NCBI RefSeq assembly: GCF_033947565.1 | Contig: NZ_JARPVX010000001.1 | Span: 155,360-219,359 of the forward strand | Origin: Lichenihabitans sp033947565 | GTDB lineage: Bacteria > Pseudomonadota > Alphaproteobacteria > Rhizobiales > Beijerinckiaceae | Direction of reading: 5' to 3' | Length of the DNA stretch: 64,000 nucleotides | Part shown: in pieces, positions 8,917-17,948 of the stretch | Layout of the letters: every line of letters starts with the position of its first letter | Numbering within the stretch: the first letter of the stretch is position 1 | Program-made: the position numbers and the translations under genes | Notes under the pieces: model-generated | The model's database searches: none | What the model was told of the DNA's origin: nothing | Seen by the model: the letters and a program-made list of their open reading frames with translations, nothing else

Positions 8917-10194
8917 ATGGCCCGCAGGCGCGTCGCGGTTCGATCACGGGTCCGATCCCACAGCCCCTTGTTCTGGGCCGGTTGGACGGTTGCGCCCTGG
9001 TGCTTGGCGATCGGATTGTTGATGTCCTTCGTGGCCGATGCGGGCCAGGATCCGGTGATCGGCGCCACCCGTGCGACGCTGAGCGCCGTCGGGCTCGGCC
9101 AACCGGGCGTGCTGGTTCCCGCCATGGACATTTTTGATGCGGGCGTGCGCGACAGTCTGCAGTCTTTGGCCCGCGACGGCATCGTGCGGGAGGCCCGGCT
9201 CAATGTCGGCAGCCGACCGGATCTCGATGCCACGCCCGACGAGACCGACCCCCGCATTGTCGTCAAAGCCGACCATGGCTCTGTGCCGGAGGTGAACCGC
9301 GCCCCCAAGGGCGATCCCTCGATCGGCTTGCGTCCCACCTTTGAGATCGGTCTCCGACGGCGCGGAGCCCTGCCGGACTACGTCCGCGCCGCGGTCGTCT
9401 TCGCCGACGGCGACGACGGAGCGCCGCCGCATGAGTTGATCCCGCCCGGCGATGCGCCGCCTGGACCCGACAGCGTGGCGCATTTTATGCCCCTCCCCGA
9501 CGGCGTCGCCTTGACGACGCGGCAATCCTTTGCGGCCGCTTCCCCGTCGGCTGGCGGCACCGGCACAACCCAGCCGTCTCACCAGGACGGGTCGTCGCCC
9601 GCCGTGACCCGCGCCTCGGTCCTCGCCTCCTCCACGCCGGTCGAAGCCGGCTCGACCCCGATCCAGATCGCGCCCTTGCCGAAATTCTCCCGCGGCACGA
9701 ACGGCGTACTGGCAAGCGGCACCACCGTGGTGATGGGCGTGGTCGAGCCAACGCCGACCTATGCGGCGCTCCTCAGCGGCGAAAACGCCGCGGCGGAACA
9801 ACATTGTCTGGCCGAGGCCGTCTATTTCGAGGCACGCAGCGAGCCCGAAGAAGGGCAGGCCGCCGTGGCGCAGGTGGTGCTCAACCGCGCCATGAGCGGG
9901 CTCTACCCTGCCTCGATCTGTGGCGTAGTGTTCCAGAACCAGCAGCGCCGCAACGCCTGCCAGTTTTCCTTCGCGTGCGAAGGCCACGCGCTCCACGTCA
10001 CCGAGCCGGCGGCCTGGAGCCGTGCGGCGCGGGTCGCGCGCGAAGTTCTGGAGGGCGCCGCCTATGTGTCCGACATCGGTGACGCGACCCATTACCACGC
10101 CAATTACGTGCGACCGCGCTGGGCTCGCCGCCTGGTGCGGGCCGACAAGATCGGTAACCATATCTTTTACAAGCTGAGGCCGGGCCAGACCTGA
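8917..10194 (+). CDS. SleB-like cell-wall hydrolase
   Basis: About 425 residues from the ATG giving MARRRVAV; an in-frame GTG 54 bases upstream is possible. A basic N-terminus is followed by one hydrophobic segment (about residues 18-38), which suggests an inner-membrane anchor or uncleaved signal. A long low-conservation linker rich in Pro/Ser/Thr precedes a C-terminal Hydrolase_2 domain (about the last 135 residues). Key stretches are 'LAEAVYFEARSEPEEGQAAV', 'VVLNRAMSGLYP' and 'THYHANYVRPRWAR'. The family cleaves peptidoglycan, as in spore-cortex SleB. In this non-spore-former it would act in wall remodelling. It is not coupled to its neighbours. Confidence 0.8.
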   Translation: MARRRVAVRSRVRSHSPLFWAGWTVAPWCLAIGLLMSFVADAGQDPVIGATRATLSAVGLGQPGVLVPAMDIFDAGVRDSLQSLARDGIVREARLNVGSRPDLDATPDETDPRIVVKADHGSVPEVNRAPKGDPSIGLRPTFEIGLRRRGALPDYVRAAVVFADGDDGAPPHELIPPGDAPPGPDSVAHFMPLPDGVALTTRQSFAAASPSAGGTGTTQPSHQDGSSPAVTRASVLASSTPVEAGSTPIQIAPLPKFSRGTNGVLASGTTVVMGVVEPTPTYAALLSGENAAAEQHCLAEAVYFEARSEPEEGQAAVAQVVLNRAMSGLYPASICGVVFQNQQRRNACQFSFACEGHALHVTEPAAWSRAARVAREVLEGAAYVSDIGDATHYHANYVRPRWARRLVRADKIGNHIFYKLRPGQT

Positions 10195-10412
10195 AGCGCT
10201 ACCCTGTGCTCAAGGCGGCTAGGCCGGTTCTCAGTCGCGATCAGGAATTCAGCCTCGGTGATCCGGTGAACCACCGCGGCCAGACCTGCAGCGAGCTCTT
10301 GCGCATCGATCCCGTCCGGTAGAACAAGACGGTGTCTCCCGACCAGTCCTTCTAGTGCGAGACGCGCCGACCCGACAAGGCCGCCCTACCCCATGGAGCC
10401 AGACGCGACCGG

Positions 10413-12407
10413 ATGAACAGCACCGCAGACCTGACATCGCGGACGGGCTCGAGCGTCGCGCGCGGGCAGGCTTGCCTCGCTGGCCTGCAACACCCCGACG
10501 GATCGTGGGAAGCCGAGGTGGTGTGGAGCCCGGTCGTCACCGCGCAGGCCGCTATCGTGCAGGCCTGTGTCGGCCAGTGCCCGACAGGCGCACGACGCGA
10601 CCGCATGGTGCAGCAGTTCCGTGTGACGTTGCGCCCCGATGGCGGGTGGGGGCTGCACCCCGAGTCACACTCCTACGTATTCGTCACCACGGTGGTGTAT
10701 ATCGCGGCTCGTCTCCTTGGCGTTCCGGCCGGCGATGCCATGCTGGCCGGGGCCCGGGCCTTCCTGAGCCGGCAGCCCGGCGGCGTTCTGGCGAATCCGC
10801 AATGGGGCCGCTTCTGGATGGCGCTCGTCGGCCTCTACGACTGGGCCGACCTGAACGCCTGCCCGGCCGAGCTCTTTCTGCTGCCGCGCGGTTCGGCACT
10901 CTCACCTTTGCGGTTCTACTGCCACACCCGGTACATCTACCTCGCTATGGCCTATCTGGGCGGCGTGCGCTTCCACGCCGATCTTGGCCCTGTACTCGAC
11001 GATATCCGGGCCGAACTGCCCGGGCTTGCGGGGGCGCGCGGCGCCCGGCATGCGGTTGCGGTGGCCGCGACCGATCTGCACGAGCTGCCCGGCCCGGTGT
11101 TGTCGATCGCCTATGCGGCGACGCGGGTGCTCGGGCCGCTGTGGCGGGCCATGCCGGGGTCTGAACTCCTGCGTCGAAGGGCTCTCCGCAACGCGTTGGC
11201 GCGCATTCGCTATGAGCAGCGCGCCACCGGGTTCCAGGGCTTGTCCCCGGTCAGCGGACTGTTGAACACGCTGGCGCTTCATCATGCCAATGCAGCCGAC
11301 CCGGATGCTGCCGCAAGCCTCGCCGGCGCCGAATATTGGTGCTGGAACGATGCGACAGACGGCCTGCGTTATGCGGGGGCTCGGTCGATGGCCTGGGACA
11401 CGAGCTTCGCTTTGCAGGCTCTCGCTGATGGGTCCATCGGCTCGGTCGAGGAGCATGGGGATGCGATGCGGCGCGGCTACGACCGGCTTCGCACCATGCA
11501 GGCCACGACGGAACTGCCCGATCGCATCGCGGAAGACCGCGACACCATCCTGGGTGGATGGTGCTTCACCGAAGGTACGCAGGCCTGGCCGGTCAGCGAC
11601 TGCACCGCCGAAGCCGTACTGGCCCTGCTGGCCTGTCACGACCACCCGGGTTTGATCGATCCCGATCAGCGCATATCGCCGCAGCACCTCGCCGAGGCGG
11701 CCAGCTTCATCCTGAGCCGACAAAACGCAGACGGCGGCTTCGGCAGCTATGAACGCCGGCGCGGGGCTCGGTTCCTGGAGACTCTCAACCCGTCCGAAAT
11801 GTTCGGTCGCTGCATGACGGAGCTCACCTATGTCGAGTGCACCGCATCGGCGATCCGCGCCCTGCGCCGCATCCTCGACACGGAGGCGCCGATCGATCGT
11901 GCCGCTGCGGAGCAGGCCGTCCGGCAGGGTACCGCGATCGTGCTGTCGCGCCAGAACCTGGACGGCAGCTGGCCAGGATTCTGGGGGATCAACGCGGTCT
12001 ATGGAACCTTGTTCGCCCTGACGGCTTTGCGAGATGTCGGCCTTGCGACAGACCATGCCTCGATTCAGGCTGCTCGCGCTTGGCTCGAAGCGAGGCAAAA
12101 GGGCGACGGCGGCTGGGGCGAGCACTTTTCGGGTTGTGCGACAGGTACATACGTCGACAATCCCGAGAGTCTGGTGATATCCACGGCATGGGCGACCTTG
12201 GCCTTGTTGTGTACGAGCGAGAAGCCGGGTGTGGCGGCGATGCGTGGGGGCGCATGGCTGAGGCTCCATCAGGACGAGACGGGCGATTGGCCGCGCGATA
12301 GCGTGAATGGCGTTTTCTTCGGGACTGCGATGCTGGACTACCGCCTCTACAATACTTACTTCCCCCTCATGGCTTTGACCCAACTGGACCGCCTCACCCA
12401 TGCGTGA
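10413..12407 (+). CDS. Oxidosqualene cyclase (lanosterol/cycloartenol synthase family)
   Basis: 664 residues of the triterpene cyclase fold with several QW repeats. The catalytic motif is 'WPVSDCTAE' (D396), the DCTAE form of oxidosqualene cyclases. Squalene-hopene cyclases carry DxDD at this point. Other oxidosqualene-cyclase signatures are 'GWGLHPES' (78-85), 'WGRFWMALVGLYDWADLN' (131-148), 'AWDTSFALQAL' (327-337), 'LNPSEMFG' (458-465), 'TYVECTASA' (472-480) and a C-terminal 'YRLYNTYFPLMAL'. It is somewhat shorter than eukaryotic enzymes (about 730 residues), mainly at the N-terminus. Its stop overlaps the start of a squalene epoxidase by eight bases, giving substrate maker and user in one unit. 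The product (lanosterol, cycloartenol or another polycycle) cannot be predicted. No clear Shine-Dalgarno is seen. Confidence 0.88.
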   Translation: MNSTADLTSRTGSSVARGQACLAGLQHPDGSWEAEVVWSPVVTAQAAIVQACVGQCPTGARRDRMVQQFRVTLRPDGGWGLHPESHSYVFVTTVVYIAARLLGVPAGDAMLAGARAFLSRQPGGVLANPQWGRFWMALVGLYDWADLNACPAELFLLPRGSALSPLRFYCHTRYIYLAMAYLGGVRFHADLGPVLDDIRAELPGLAGARGARHAVAVAATDLHELPGPVLSIAYAATRVLGPLWRAMPGSELLRRRALRNALARIRYEQRATGFQGLSPVSGLLNTLALHHANAADPDAAASLAGAEYWCWNDATDGLRYAGARSMAWDTSFALQALADGSIGSVEEHGDAMRRGYDRLRTMQATTELPDRIAEDRDTILGGWCFTEGTQAWPVSDCTAEAVLALLACHDHPGLIDPDQRISPQHLAEAASFILSRQNADGGFGSYERRRGARFLETLNPSEMFGRCMTELTYVECTASAIRALRRILDTEAPIDRAAAEQAVRQGTAIVLSRQNLDGSWPGFWGINAVYGTLFALTALRDVGLATDHASIQAARAWLEARQKGDGGWGEHFSGCATGTYVDNPESLVISTAWATLALLCTSEKPGVAAMRGGAWLRLHQDETGDWPRDSVNGVFFGTAMLDYRLYNTYFPLMALTQLDRLTHA

Positions 12408-13731
12408 GGTCGACGTCGTTGTTGCCGGCGGCAGCATCGCGGGGCTTGCGGCCGCTGCGGCCCTGCGTGAATCCGGCATGTCGGTGGTCGTGGTCGAACC
12501 CGGCCAGCGCACCGATCGTCGCCTTGCGGGTGAGATGATCCACCCTCTCGGTGTGGCGGGTTTGCGCGAACTCGGGTTGTTTGCCGAAGAGGCCTTCGCG
12601 GAGGCGGTGATGATCCACGGCTTTGCGGTCATTCCGGACGCCGGTGACGCGTCATCGAAGATCGCCTTGCGCTATGGGCGTCAAGCCGGGCGGGCGCCCT
12701 GCGCCATGGCGGTCGACTACGGCCTGTTGCGGCGCAACCTCGATCAGGCGGCACGCCGGCTCGACCACATCAGTTTCATCGACGACGCGCGCGTGAAGTC
12801 GGTCGACCTCACCGATCCCAAGGCGCCTGTCGTTTCGATCGAAGCGCCGTCCGGCCTCGACGTCATCCGGTGCCGCATGCTGGTGGTGGCCGATGGCGCC
12901 GCGAGTGCCGTGCGCAGCATGGTCGGCATCGCCCATAGCCGGCGCAGCATCTCGAACATTTCAGGCTACGTGGTGGAGAACGCTGCCTTGCCGGCGCCGG
13001 GCTTCGGCCATGTCATCATGGGCGGATCGTCGGTGGTGCTGGCTTACGAGATTGGCAACGGCCGTGCTCGCGTCATGTTCGATCAGCCTCTCGAGCAGGA
13101 CGGCCTGACGCCCGTGGATCATCGCGAGGCCTTGCTTGCAGCCATTCCGGAACCGTTTCGGCATCAGGTCGCGGAAACGATCCGCGTGCAGAAGCCGCTC
13201 GGGTTCCGCAGCGCCGAGGTGATCGCCGAGGCCACCCACAAGGGCGCCGTCGTGCTGGTTGGCGATGCCGGCGGCAGTTGTCACCCGTTGACCGCGACCG
13301 GCATGACGGTCGGGATCAGCGACGGCATTCGCCTGCGCGATGCGCTGCGTCGACATCCGGCCGATTTCGAGAAGGCGTTCCGGCATTACGGCCGCGCCCG
13401 CCGTCGGACGCAGCGCAGCCGCCGCATGGTGGCCACGGCGCTTCACGACGTTTGCAGCCGCCGCGAGCCCGAGTTGCGTGTGGTCCGATCCGGGCTGTTG
13501 CGCTATTGGCGCCGCGACGATCGCAGTGCCGCCGCCACGATGGCCATCCTGGCCATGACGGATCTGCGTATCTCGTCAGCCTTCTGGCAGTTCCTGAAGG
13601 TCATCCGCCACGGGCTTGTGGAATACTGGTGCAACGACGAGGCGCGCCGACAGATCCCGCCGGCCAAGCTGGTGACGGCGCTCGGCAGCATGACCATTCA
13701 GCGGGTGGGCGCCTCACTGCGGGCTCGCTGA
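12400..13731 (+). CDS. Squalene epoxidase (FAD monooxygenase)
   Basis: 443 residues of the PHBH-fold flavoprotein class. The FAD dinucleotide motif is near the start ('VVAGGSIAGLAAA'). 'RRLAGEMIHPLGVAGLRELG' (residues 40-59) and 'VGDAGGSCHPLTATGMTV' (287-304) closely mirror the RIVGE-LQPGG and GDA-x5-HPLTGGGMTV signatures of eukaryotic squalene epoxidases (SQLE/ERG1). The enzyme would use O2 and reduced flavin to make 2,3-oxidosqualene for the overlapping cyclase. It lacks the N-terminal membrane anchor of eukaryotic enzymes, as do known bacterial ones. Other sterol genes (C14 demethylase, C4 demethylation) are not in the window. Confidence 0.85.
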   Translation: MREVDVVVAGGSIAGLAAAAALRESGMSVVVVEPGQRTDRRLAGEMIHPLGVAGLRELGLFAEEAFAEAVMIHGFAVIPDAGDASSKIALRYGRQAGRAPCAMAVDYGLLRRNLDQAARRLDHISFIDDARVKSVDLTDPKAPVVSIEAPSGLDVIRCRMLVVADGAASAVRSMVGIAHSRRSISNISGYVVENAALPAPGFGHVIMGGSSVVLAYEIGNGRARVMFDQPLEQDGLTPVDHREALLAAIPEPFRHQVAETIRVQKPLGFRSAEVIAEATHKGAVVLVGDAGGSCHPLTATGMTVGISDGIRLRDALRRHPADFEKAFRHYGRARRRTQRSRRMVATALHDVCSRREPELRVVRSGLLRYWRRDDRSAAATMAILAMTDLRISSAFWQFLKVIRHGLVEYWCNDEARRQIPPAKLVTALGSMTIQRVGASLRAR

Positions 13732-13801
13732 GCGGTCGCGCCCTGCCTCCGGGTCGCGGTCAAACCAGGCGCGTGCGTAGACGAGCGTGCTGCCGGCCCG
13801 C

Positions 13802-14194
13802 CTAATTGAGGACGCGGCGCATCTCCGGCACGTCCAGCGAGAAGGCGGGAATCTCGATCTCGATCGATATCCCATCCTCATCGGTCATCGTGTAAGTCCC
13901 GGCCATGATGCCGGTCGGGGTCGCCAAGGGGCAGCCCGAGGTATAGCGGAAGGTTTCGCCCGGCTTTAGCACCGGCTGTTCGCCCACCACGCCCAAGCCC
14001 TGCACCTCTTCGAGCTTGCCGTTACCGTCGGTGATCAGCCAATGGCGGGCGATCAATTGCATCAGCCGCGGCCCGCGGTTGAGAATCTCGATCGTATAGG
14101 CCCAGAAATACTGGTCCTGATCGGGATCCGATCGTTCGGCGAGAAACGCGGGCGTCACGGTCACCTGGATGCCTTCCGTCACGGCCGTGTACAT
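13802..14194 (-). CDS. apaG: ApaG protein
   Basis: 130 residues of the single-domain ApaG beta-sandwich (DUF525). Typical segments are 'YFWAYTIEILNRGP', 'RHWLITDGNGKLEEVQGLGV' and 'GCPLATPTGIMAGTYTM'. Usual length for the family is about 125-135 residues. Function is not firmly known; the family is linked to Co2+/Mg2+ homeostasis and dinucleotide polyphosphates. The gene sits 37 bases downstream of metZ on the same strand, a common pairing in Rhizobiales, so it is probably co-transcribed and under the same riboswitch. Confidence 0.93.
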   Translation of the reverse strand: MYTAVTEGIQVTVTPAFLAERSDPDQDQYFWAYTIEILNRGPRLMQLIARHWLITDGNGKLEEVQGLGVVGEQPVLKPGETFRYTSGCPLATPTGIMAGTYTMTDEDGISIEIEIPAFSLDVPEMRRVLN

Positions 14195-14231
14195 GTGCGC
14201 GATTCCTCCTTGTTGATGCGAAAGCCCAGCC

Positions 14232-15428
14232 TTAACGGCCGAGGCTCTCGAAAGCTTGGCTGAGATCGTCTTTCAGGTCCTCGACATCCTCAAGCCCGAC
14301 CGACAAGCGCAGCATGCCTTCCCCAATGCCAAGGCCGGCCCGCACTTCGGCGGGGAGACGCTGGTGCGTCGTCGTGGCCGGATGAGTGACGAGGCTCTTC
14401 GAGTCGCCGAGATTGTTCGAGATGGCGATGATCCGGAGCGCATTGGCGGCCTGGAATGCCTTGGCCTTGTTGGCCAGTTCAAAGGCCACCAGGGTGCCAC
14501 CACCCCGCATCTGGCGCTTCGCCAGCGCGTGCTGGGGGTGATCGGCGCGGAACGGATAGATCACCCGCTCGATGACGCCCTGCTCGGCCAGGAAGTCCGC
14601 GACGATCGCGGCAGCGGCGTTCTGGGCCGTCACCCTGAGGTCGAGGGTTTCCAGGCCCTTCAGCATGACCCAGGCCGTGAAAGGCGACATGGCGGGGCCG
14701 GTCTGGCGCAACAGGTTGTGCACGTGGGCTTCGATGAAGGCCTTGCTGGCCAGGATGACGCCGCCAAGGCAACGCCCCTGCCCGTCGACGTGCTTGGTCA
14801 CCGAATAAACCACGCAATCGGCCCCGAGCTGCAGCGGGCTCTGCAGCATCGGGGTTGCGAAGACGTTGTCGACCACCAGGGTCGCGCCGCCCGCATGGGC
14901 AATCTCGGCCACAGCCGCGATATCGACGAGGCTCAACGTCGGGTTGGTCGGGCTTTCGAGGAACAGCGTCTTGGTGTTGGGCCGCATGGCGCTTCGCCAT
15001 TGGTCGAGGTCTTCGCCATCGACCAGGGTCGTCTCGACACCGAAGCGCGGCAGCAGATCCTCGATCACGTAGCGGCACGACCCGAACAAGGCCTTGGCGC
15101 CCACCACATGGTCGCCGGCCTTCACCTGCCCCATGATGGCAGCCGTGACGGCCGCCATGCCGGTGGCGGTGGCCCGCGCCGCTTCAACGCCTTCGAGCAG
15201 GGCCATCCGCTCCTCGAACATGGCCACGGTCGGGTTCGAGAACCGCGAATAGATGAAGCCGGGGTCCTCGCCGTTGAAGCGGGCCTCGGCGGCCTCCATG
15301 CTCGGATACACATAGCCCTGGGTCAGGAACAGGGCCTCGGAGGTTTCCGCAAATTGCGACCGCAGGGTTCCCCCATGCACGAGCCGGGTCGCGGGCCTCA
15401 ACGAGGCGATGCGATTATCGCTTGCCAT
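14232..15428 (-). CDS. metZ: O-succinylhomoserine sulfhydrylase
   Basis: 398 residues of the Cys/Met-metabolism PLP family. The PLP lysine is K212 in 'YSVTKHVDGQGR', with 'SRFSNPT' and 'ESPTNPTL' as cofactor and substrate-binding stretches. It makes homocysteine from O-succinylhomoserine and sulfide. The start MASDNR has a GGAG six bases upstream; in-frame ATGs 12 and 63 bases upstream are weaker. A SAM-II riboswitch lies about 95 bases ahead of the start, so high S-adenosylmethionine should shut expression off. apaG follows. Confidence 0.9.
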   Translation of the reverse strand: MASDNRIASLRPATRLVHGGTLRSQFAETSEALFLTQGYVYPSMEAAEARFNGEDPGFIYSRFSNPTVAMFEERMALLEGVEAARATATGMAAVTAAIMGQVKAGDHVVGAKALFGSCRYVIEDLLPRFGVETTLVDGEDLDQWRSAMRPNTKTLFLESPTNPTLSLVDIAAVAEIAHAGGATLVVDNVFATPMLQSPLQLGADCVVYSVTKHVDGQGRCLGGVILASKAFIEAHVHNLLRQTGPAMSPFTAWVMLKGLETLDLRVTAQNAAAAIVADFLAEQGVIERVIYPFRADHPQHALAKRQMRGGGTLVAFELANKAKAFQAANALRIIAISNNLGDSKSLVTHPATTTHQRLPAEVRAGLGIGEGMLRLSVGLEDVEDLKDDLSQAFESLGR

Positions 15429-15521
15429 CACACTCTCCATCCCGCTGCGCCGGCGCTTGTCCATCAGCCACGCGCCAAAGGCTCGCAGCATGACCGGATC
15501 GGGGAGAGGCTCGAAAGAACT

Positions 15522-15580
15522 CGGCCCTTAGCGCTTTGTTTACCGTGGCGGCAAGTCAGCGAAATCACCACGCAATCAAG
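15522..15580 (-). promoter_or_regulatory. SAM-II riboswitch (metA motif) upstream of metZ
   Basis: Read on the minus strand, the conserved SAM-II blocks appear in order: GCGTGGTGATTT, then GCCACG pairing back to CGTGG to form stem P1, then TAAACAA, then CGCTAA. The class is a small pseudoknot aptamer found mainly in Alphaproteobacteria ahead of methionine genes. Position and strand match metZ. The distance to the chosen metZ start is longer than usual, so the true start or mode of control (translation versus transcription) is open. Confidence 0.85.
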
Positions 15581-15603
15581 CTACACCGAGCCGAGAGGAG
15601 GCG

Positions 15604-16488
15604 TCAACGCGGCTCGCTGGCTTCCCCATCTGACGCTTGGCCGTGGTCGGCCGGGTCGAGCGACATGACATCCTGCGGTTCCACCGCGAGGGCGGCGGAA
15701 CCGCTGGGGTCGAACCATGGGAACAACACGAGGCCGGCCAGAAAGCCTCCCAGATGGGCCTGCCAAGCCACAGGCGCATCGGAAAAGCCCATCGTCTGCG
15801 CCCCGACCCCGAACAAGCCGTTGGTGACGAACCACACGAGCACGAACGACAAGGCCCGCCGGTCGCGGAACACCACGGCGAGCCCCAACGGGACGACCCG
15901 GCGAAGGTCCGCTCCCGGCGCCTCCCCCTGGAACATGAAGCGCACGGCAGCCCCCATGAGACCCGAGATGGCGGCCGAAGCCCCCACCACGGGCAGAAAC
16001 CCGAATGGGAAGCAAAGCCAGTGCGCCAGGGCGCCGGCGACCGCCGTCACGGCCATGAACAGGAGAAAGCGAGCGGCACCGAAACGCCGGGCCACGGGCG
16101 TGCCGAACGCCACCAGCCAGACGCCGTTCAGGCCGAGATGCGTCCAGCCGCCGTGCAACAGCGCGTAGGTCAGCAGGCTCCATGGCGCCGACCCACCGCG
16201 GCGGAGCAGCATGTCGGCCCAAGCGGATTGCTGGGCCCCCGCGGCGCTGTTCTGACCCGCGGCGAGATGCCGGACGACTCCCATCGGGTCGACCGCGAAG
16301 GTCAGCCGGCCCGGCACGAAGGCGAAGCGCGACACGATCGCCATGTCGCTGCCCGCCCCGAGCAGCCCTCGCCCGGCCTGGACCAGCACCAGGACGCCGA
16401 GAACCGCGAGGATCACCGCGGGAATGTTGAAGACGGGTTCTGAGCGGTCGGATTGCAAGGTGTGTCCTGAGGCCTTATCGCGATCCAT
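15604..16488 (-). CDS. Rhomboid-family intramembrane serine protease
   Basis: 294 residues with about six or seven hydrophobic segments. Catalytic serine is S171 in 'GASAAISG' and catalytic histidine H245 in 'AHLGGFLAG'; the oxyanion asparagine region is 'HLGLNG' (117-122). The start MDRDK gives a short cytoplasmic N-terminus before the first membrane span near residue 22. Rhomboids cleave transmembrane substrates within the membrane; its substrate here is unknown. The hydrophilic C-terminal tail is Asp/Glu-rich. The gene ends just before the metZ riboswitch on the same strand. Confidence 0.85.
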   Translation of the reverse strand: MDRDKASGHTLQSDRSEPVFNIPAVILAVLGVLVLVQAGRGLLGAGSDMAIVSRFAFVPGRLTFAVDPMGVVRHLAAGQNSAAGAQQSAWADMLLRRGGSAPWSLLTYALLHGGWTHLGLNGVWLVAFGTPVARRFGAARFLLFMAVTAVAGALAHWLCFPFGFLPVVGASAAISGLMGAAVRFMFQGEAPGADLRRVVPLGLAVVFRDRRALSFVLVWFVTNGLFGVGAQTMGFSDAPVAWQAHLGGFLAGLVLFPWFDPSGSAALAVEPQDVMSLDPADHGQASDGEASEPR

Positions 16489-16629
16489 GAGATTAGCCGA
16501 CCGCGGCTTCGGCTGCGACCGGAAAGGTCCGCCACCGGCTGGCATCGCTCCTGCTCTTTTCCTCTCGACAGCGATGTGGCGTCCTGTTTCGGAACAATGG
16601 CGCGCCGCATCCACACAGGGGCGCAAGTC

Positions 16630-17313
16630 ATGAAGCTGGCAACCTCGCAAGCGGTGTTCGAATATTGGCATTCCTTGTGCCGGGGACGCGTCGCGCCCGA
16701 CAGGCACGACCTCGACCCCGCAGCCATGCGGGGCATGCTGGCCCATACCTTCATGCTCGAGGTGCACGGCCCGGCGTCGGAGCGACGCTTCACGATCCGC
16801 CTCAGCGGCACGCGATTGGATGCGCTGTTCCGGCGCGAGATGAAGGGTGCCGATTTCGACGATCTCTGGTCGGACGACGCGGCGCCGGAGATGCGCACGC
16901 TCCTCGACGGCGTTCTGGACGACACCCAGCCGATGTTGTTCGGCGTGTCCGGTGCTCCCGCGGGTGATACCGTCACGGCCTTTGAATTGTTGGTACTTCC
17001 GCTACGGCATCACGGCCGCACCCAGGCGCGGCTGCTGTGCAGCCTCGTGCCGGCCGGCACGCCGAGCTGGATCGGCTTGCTGCCGCTGGCGCCGCTGAGC
17101 CTCGCAGGATGGCGCGCCCTAGACGCACGTGCCGAGAGCGCCGCCATGCAGCACGCCGCACCGATGCGGTTTACCGGGGGCATACGACGGGCCCACCTCG
17201 TGGTTTACGAAGGCGGACGCAACGGTGACGTAACGGCAGCGCCCAAGCAAGTCCGCGTTAAGACCGGTATGCCAAGGTCATCCGAACCGCCCCTCTCGAC
17301 GCGTCGTTCATGA
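16630..17313 (+). CDS. PAS_5-type sensory protein
   Basis: 227 residues. The first two thirds match the PAS_5 (PF07310) family of Rhizobiales: 'VFEYWHSLCRGRVAPDRHDL', 'MLAHTFMLEV', 'RFTIRLSGTRLDALFRREMK'. No output domain is present. Its stop overlaps the start of a tandem PilZ gene (ATGA), so the two proteins are probably made together and may form a sensor-effector pair in cyclic-di-GMP signalling. In-frame upstream starts (GTG at 16576, ATG at 16600) cannot be excluded. Confidence 0.75.
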   Translation: MKLATSQAVFEYWHSLCRGRVAPDRHDLDPAAMRGMLAHTFMLEVHGPASERRFTIRLSGTRLDALFRREMKGADFDDLWSDDAAPEMRTLLDGVLDDTQPMLFGVSGAPAGDTVTAFELLVLPLRHHGRTQARLLCSLVPAGTPSWIGLLPLAPLSLAGWRALDARAESAAMQHAAPMRFTGGIRRAHLVVYEGGRNGDVTAAPKQVRVKTGMPRSSEPPLSTRRS

Positions 17314-17915
17314 CCCCGCAGCGCAAGCTCGATCACAGACCGGAAGAACGCCGCCGCCATCAACGCGTCGGCGTCGTGCTGCTCGGCCGCTACATGCTGG
17401 CCGACCGTCAGGAATACCCTTGTCAATCGATCGACATGTCGCCCGGCGGCCTGGCCCTGGTGGCGCCGGTGCTGGGAGAGGTCGGCGAGCGCGTTGTCTG
17501 CTACCTGGAGCAGATCGGCCGTGTCGAAGGCACGGTCGCGCGCCAGTTTTCGCACGGTTTCGCGCTCGGGTTCAGCGTGCCGTTGATCAAGCGAGAGAAA
17601 TGGGCCGATCAGCTGACTTGGCTGGCCAACCGGCAGGCGCTCGGCTTGCCGGAAGATCGCCGTCACGGGCGTATCGTTCCGAAACACCTCCGCACCACCC
17701 TGCGCATGGACGACGGCACCGAGATGGCAGTGCGGCTGCTCGACATCTCGATTTCGGGCGCCGCCATCATCGCGGACCAGCGGCCGCCCCTCGGCAGCAT
17801 CGTCATGCTGGGTTCGACGCCGGGACGTGTGGTGCGCGCCTTCGGGAATGGCGTCGGTATTCAGTTCACGGTGCCGCTGCCGGCAGATCAGTTCGGGGAA
17901 GACCTCATCCTCTAA
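17310..17915 (+). CDS. Tandem PilZ-domain protein
   Basis: 201 residues with two PilZ domains. The first has 'ERRRHQR' (residues 12-18) and 'SIDMSPGGLAL' (40-50). The second has 'EDRRHGR' (115-121) and 'LLDISISGAAI'. Both keep the RxxxR plus D/N-x-S-x-x-G arrangement that binds cyclic-di-GMP. No enzymatic domain is attached, so it is probably an adaptor acting on motility, exopolysaccharide or a partner enzyme. It is translationally coupled to the PAS protein and converges on phoB. Confidence 0.85.
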   Translation: MTPQRKLDHRPEERRRHQRVGVVLLGRYMLADRQEYPCQSIDMSPGGLALVAPVLGEVGERVVCYLEQIGRVEGTVARQFSHGFALGFSVPLIKREKWADQLTWLANRQALGLPEDRRHGRIVPKHLRTTLRMDDGTEMAVRLLDISISGAAIIADQRPPLGSIVMLGSTPGRVVRAFGNGVGIQFTVPLPADQFGEDLIL

Positions 17916-17948
17916 AGGGAGCGCCGCCTCACAGGCCGGAGCAAGGCC

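Noticed and set aside
10413..12407. Squalene-hopene cyclase
   Set aside because: The DxDD motif is absent; the DCTAE motif and several oxidosqualene-cyclase signatures are present, and a squalene epoxidase overlaps.
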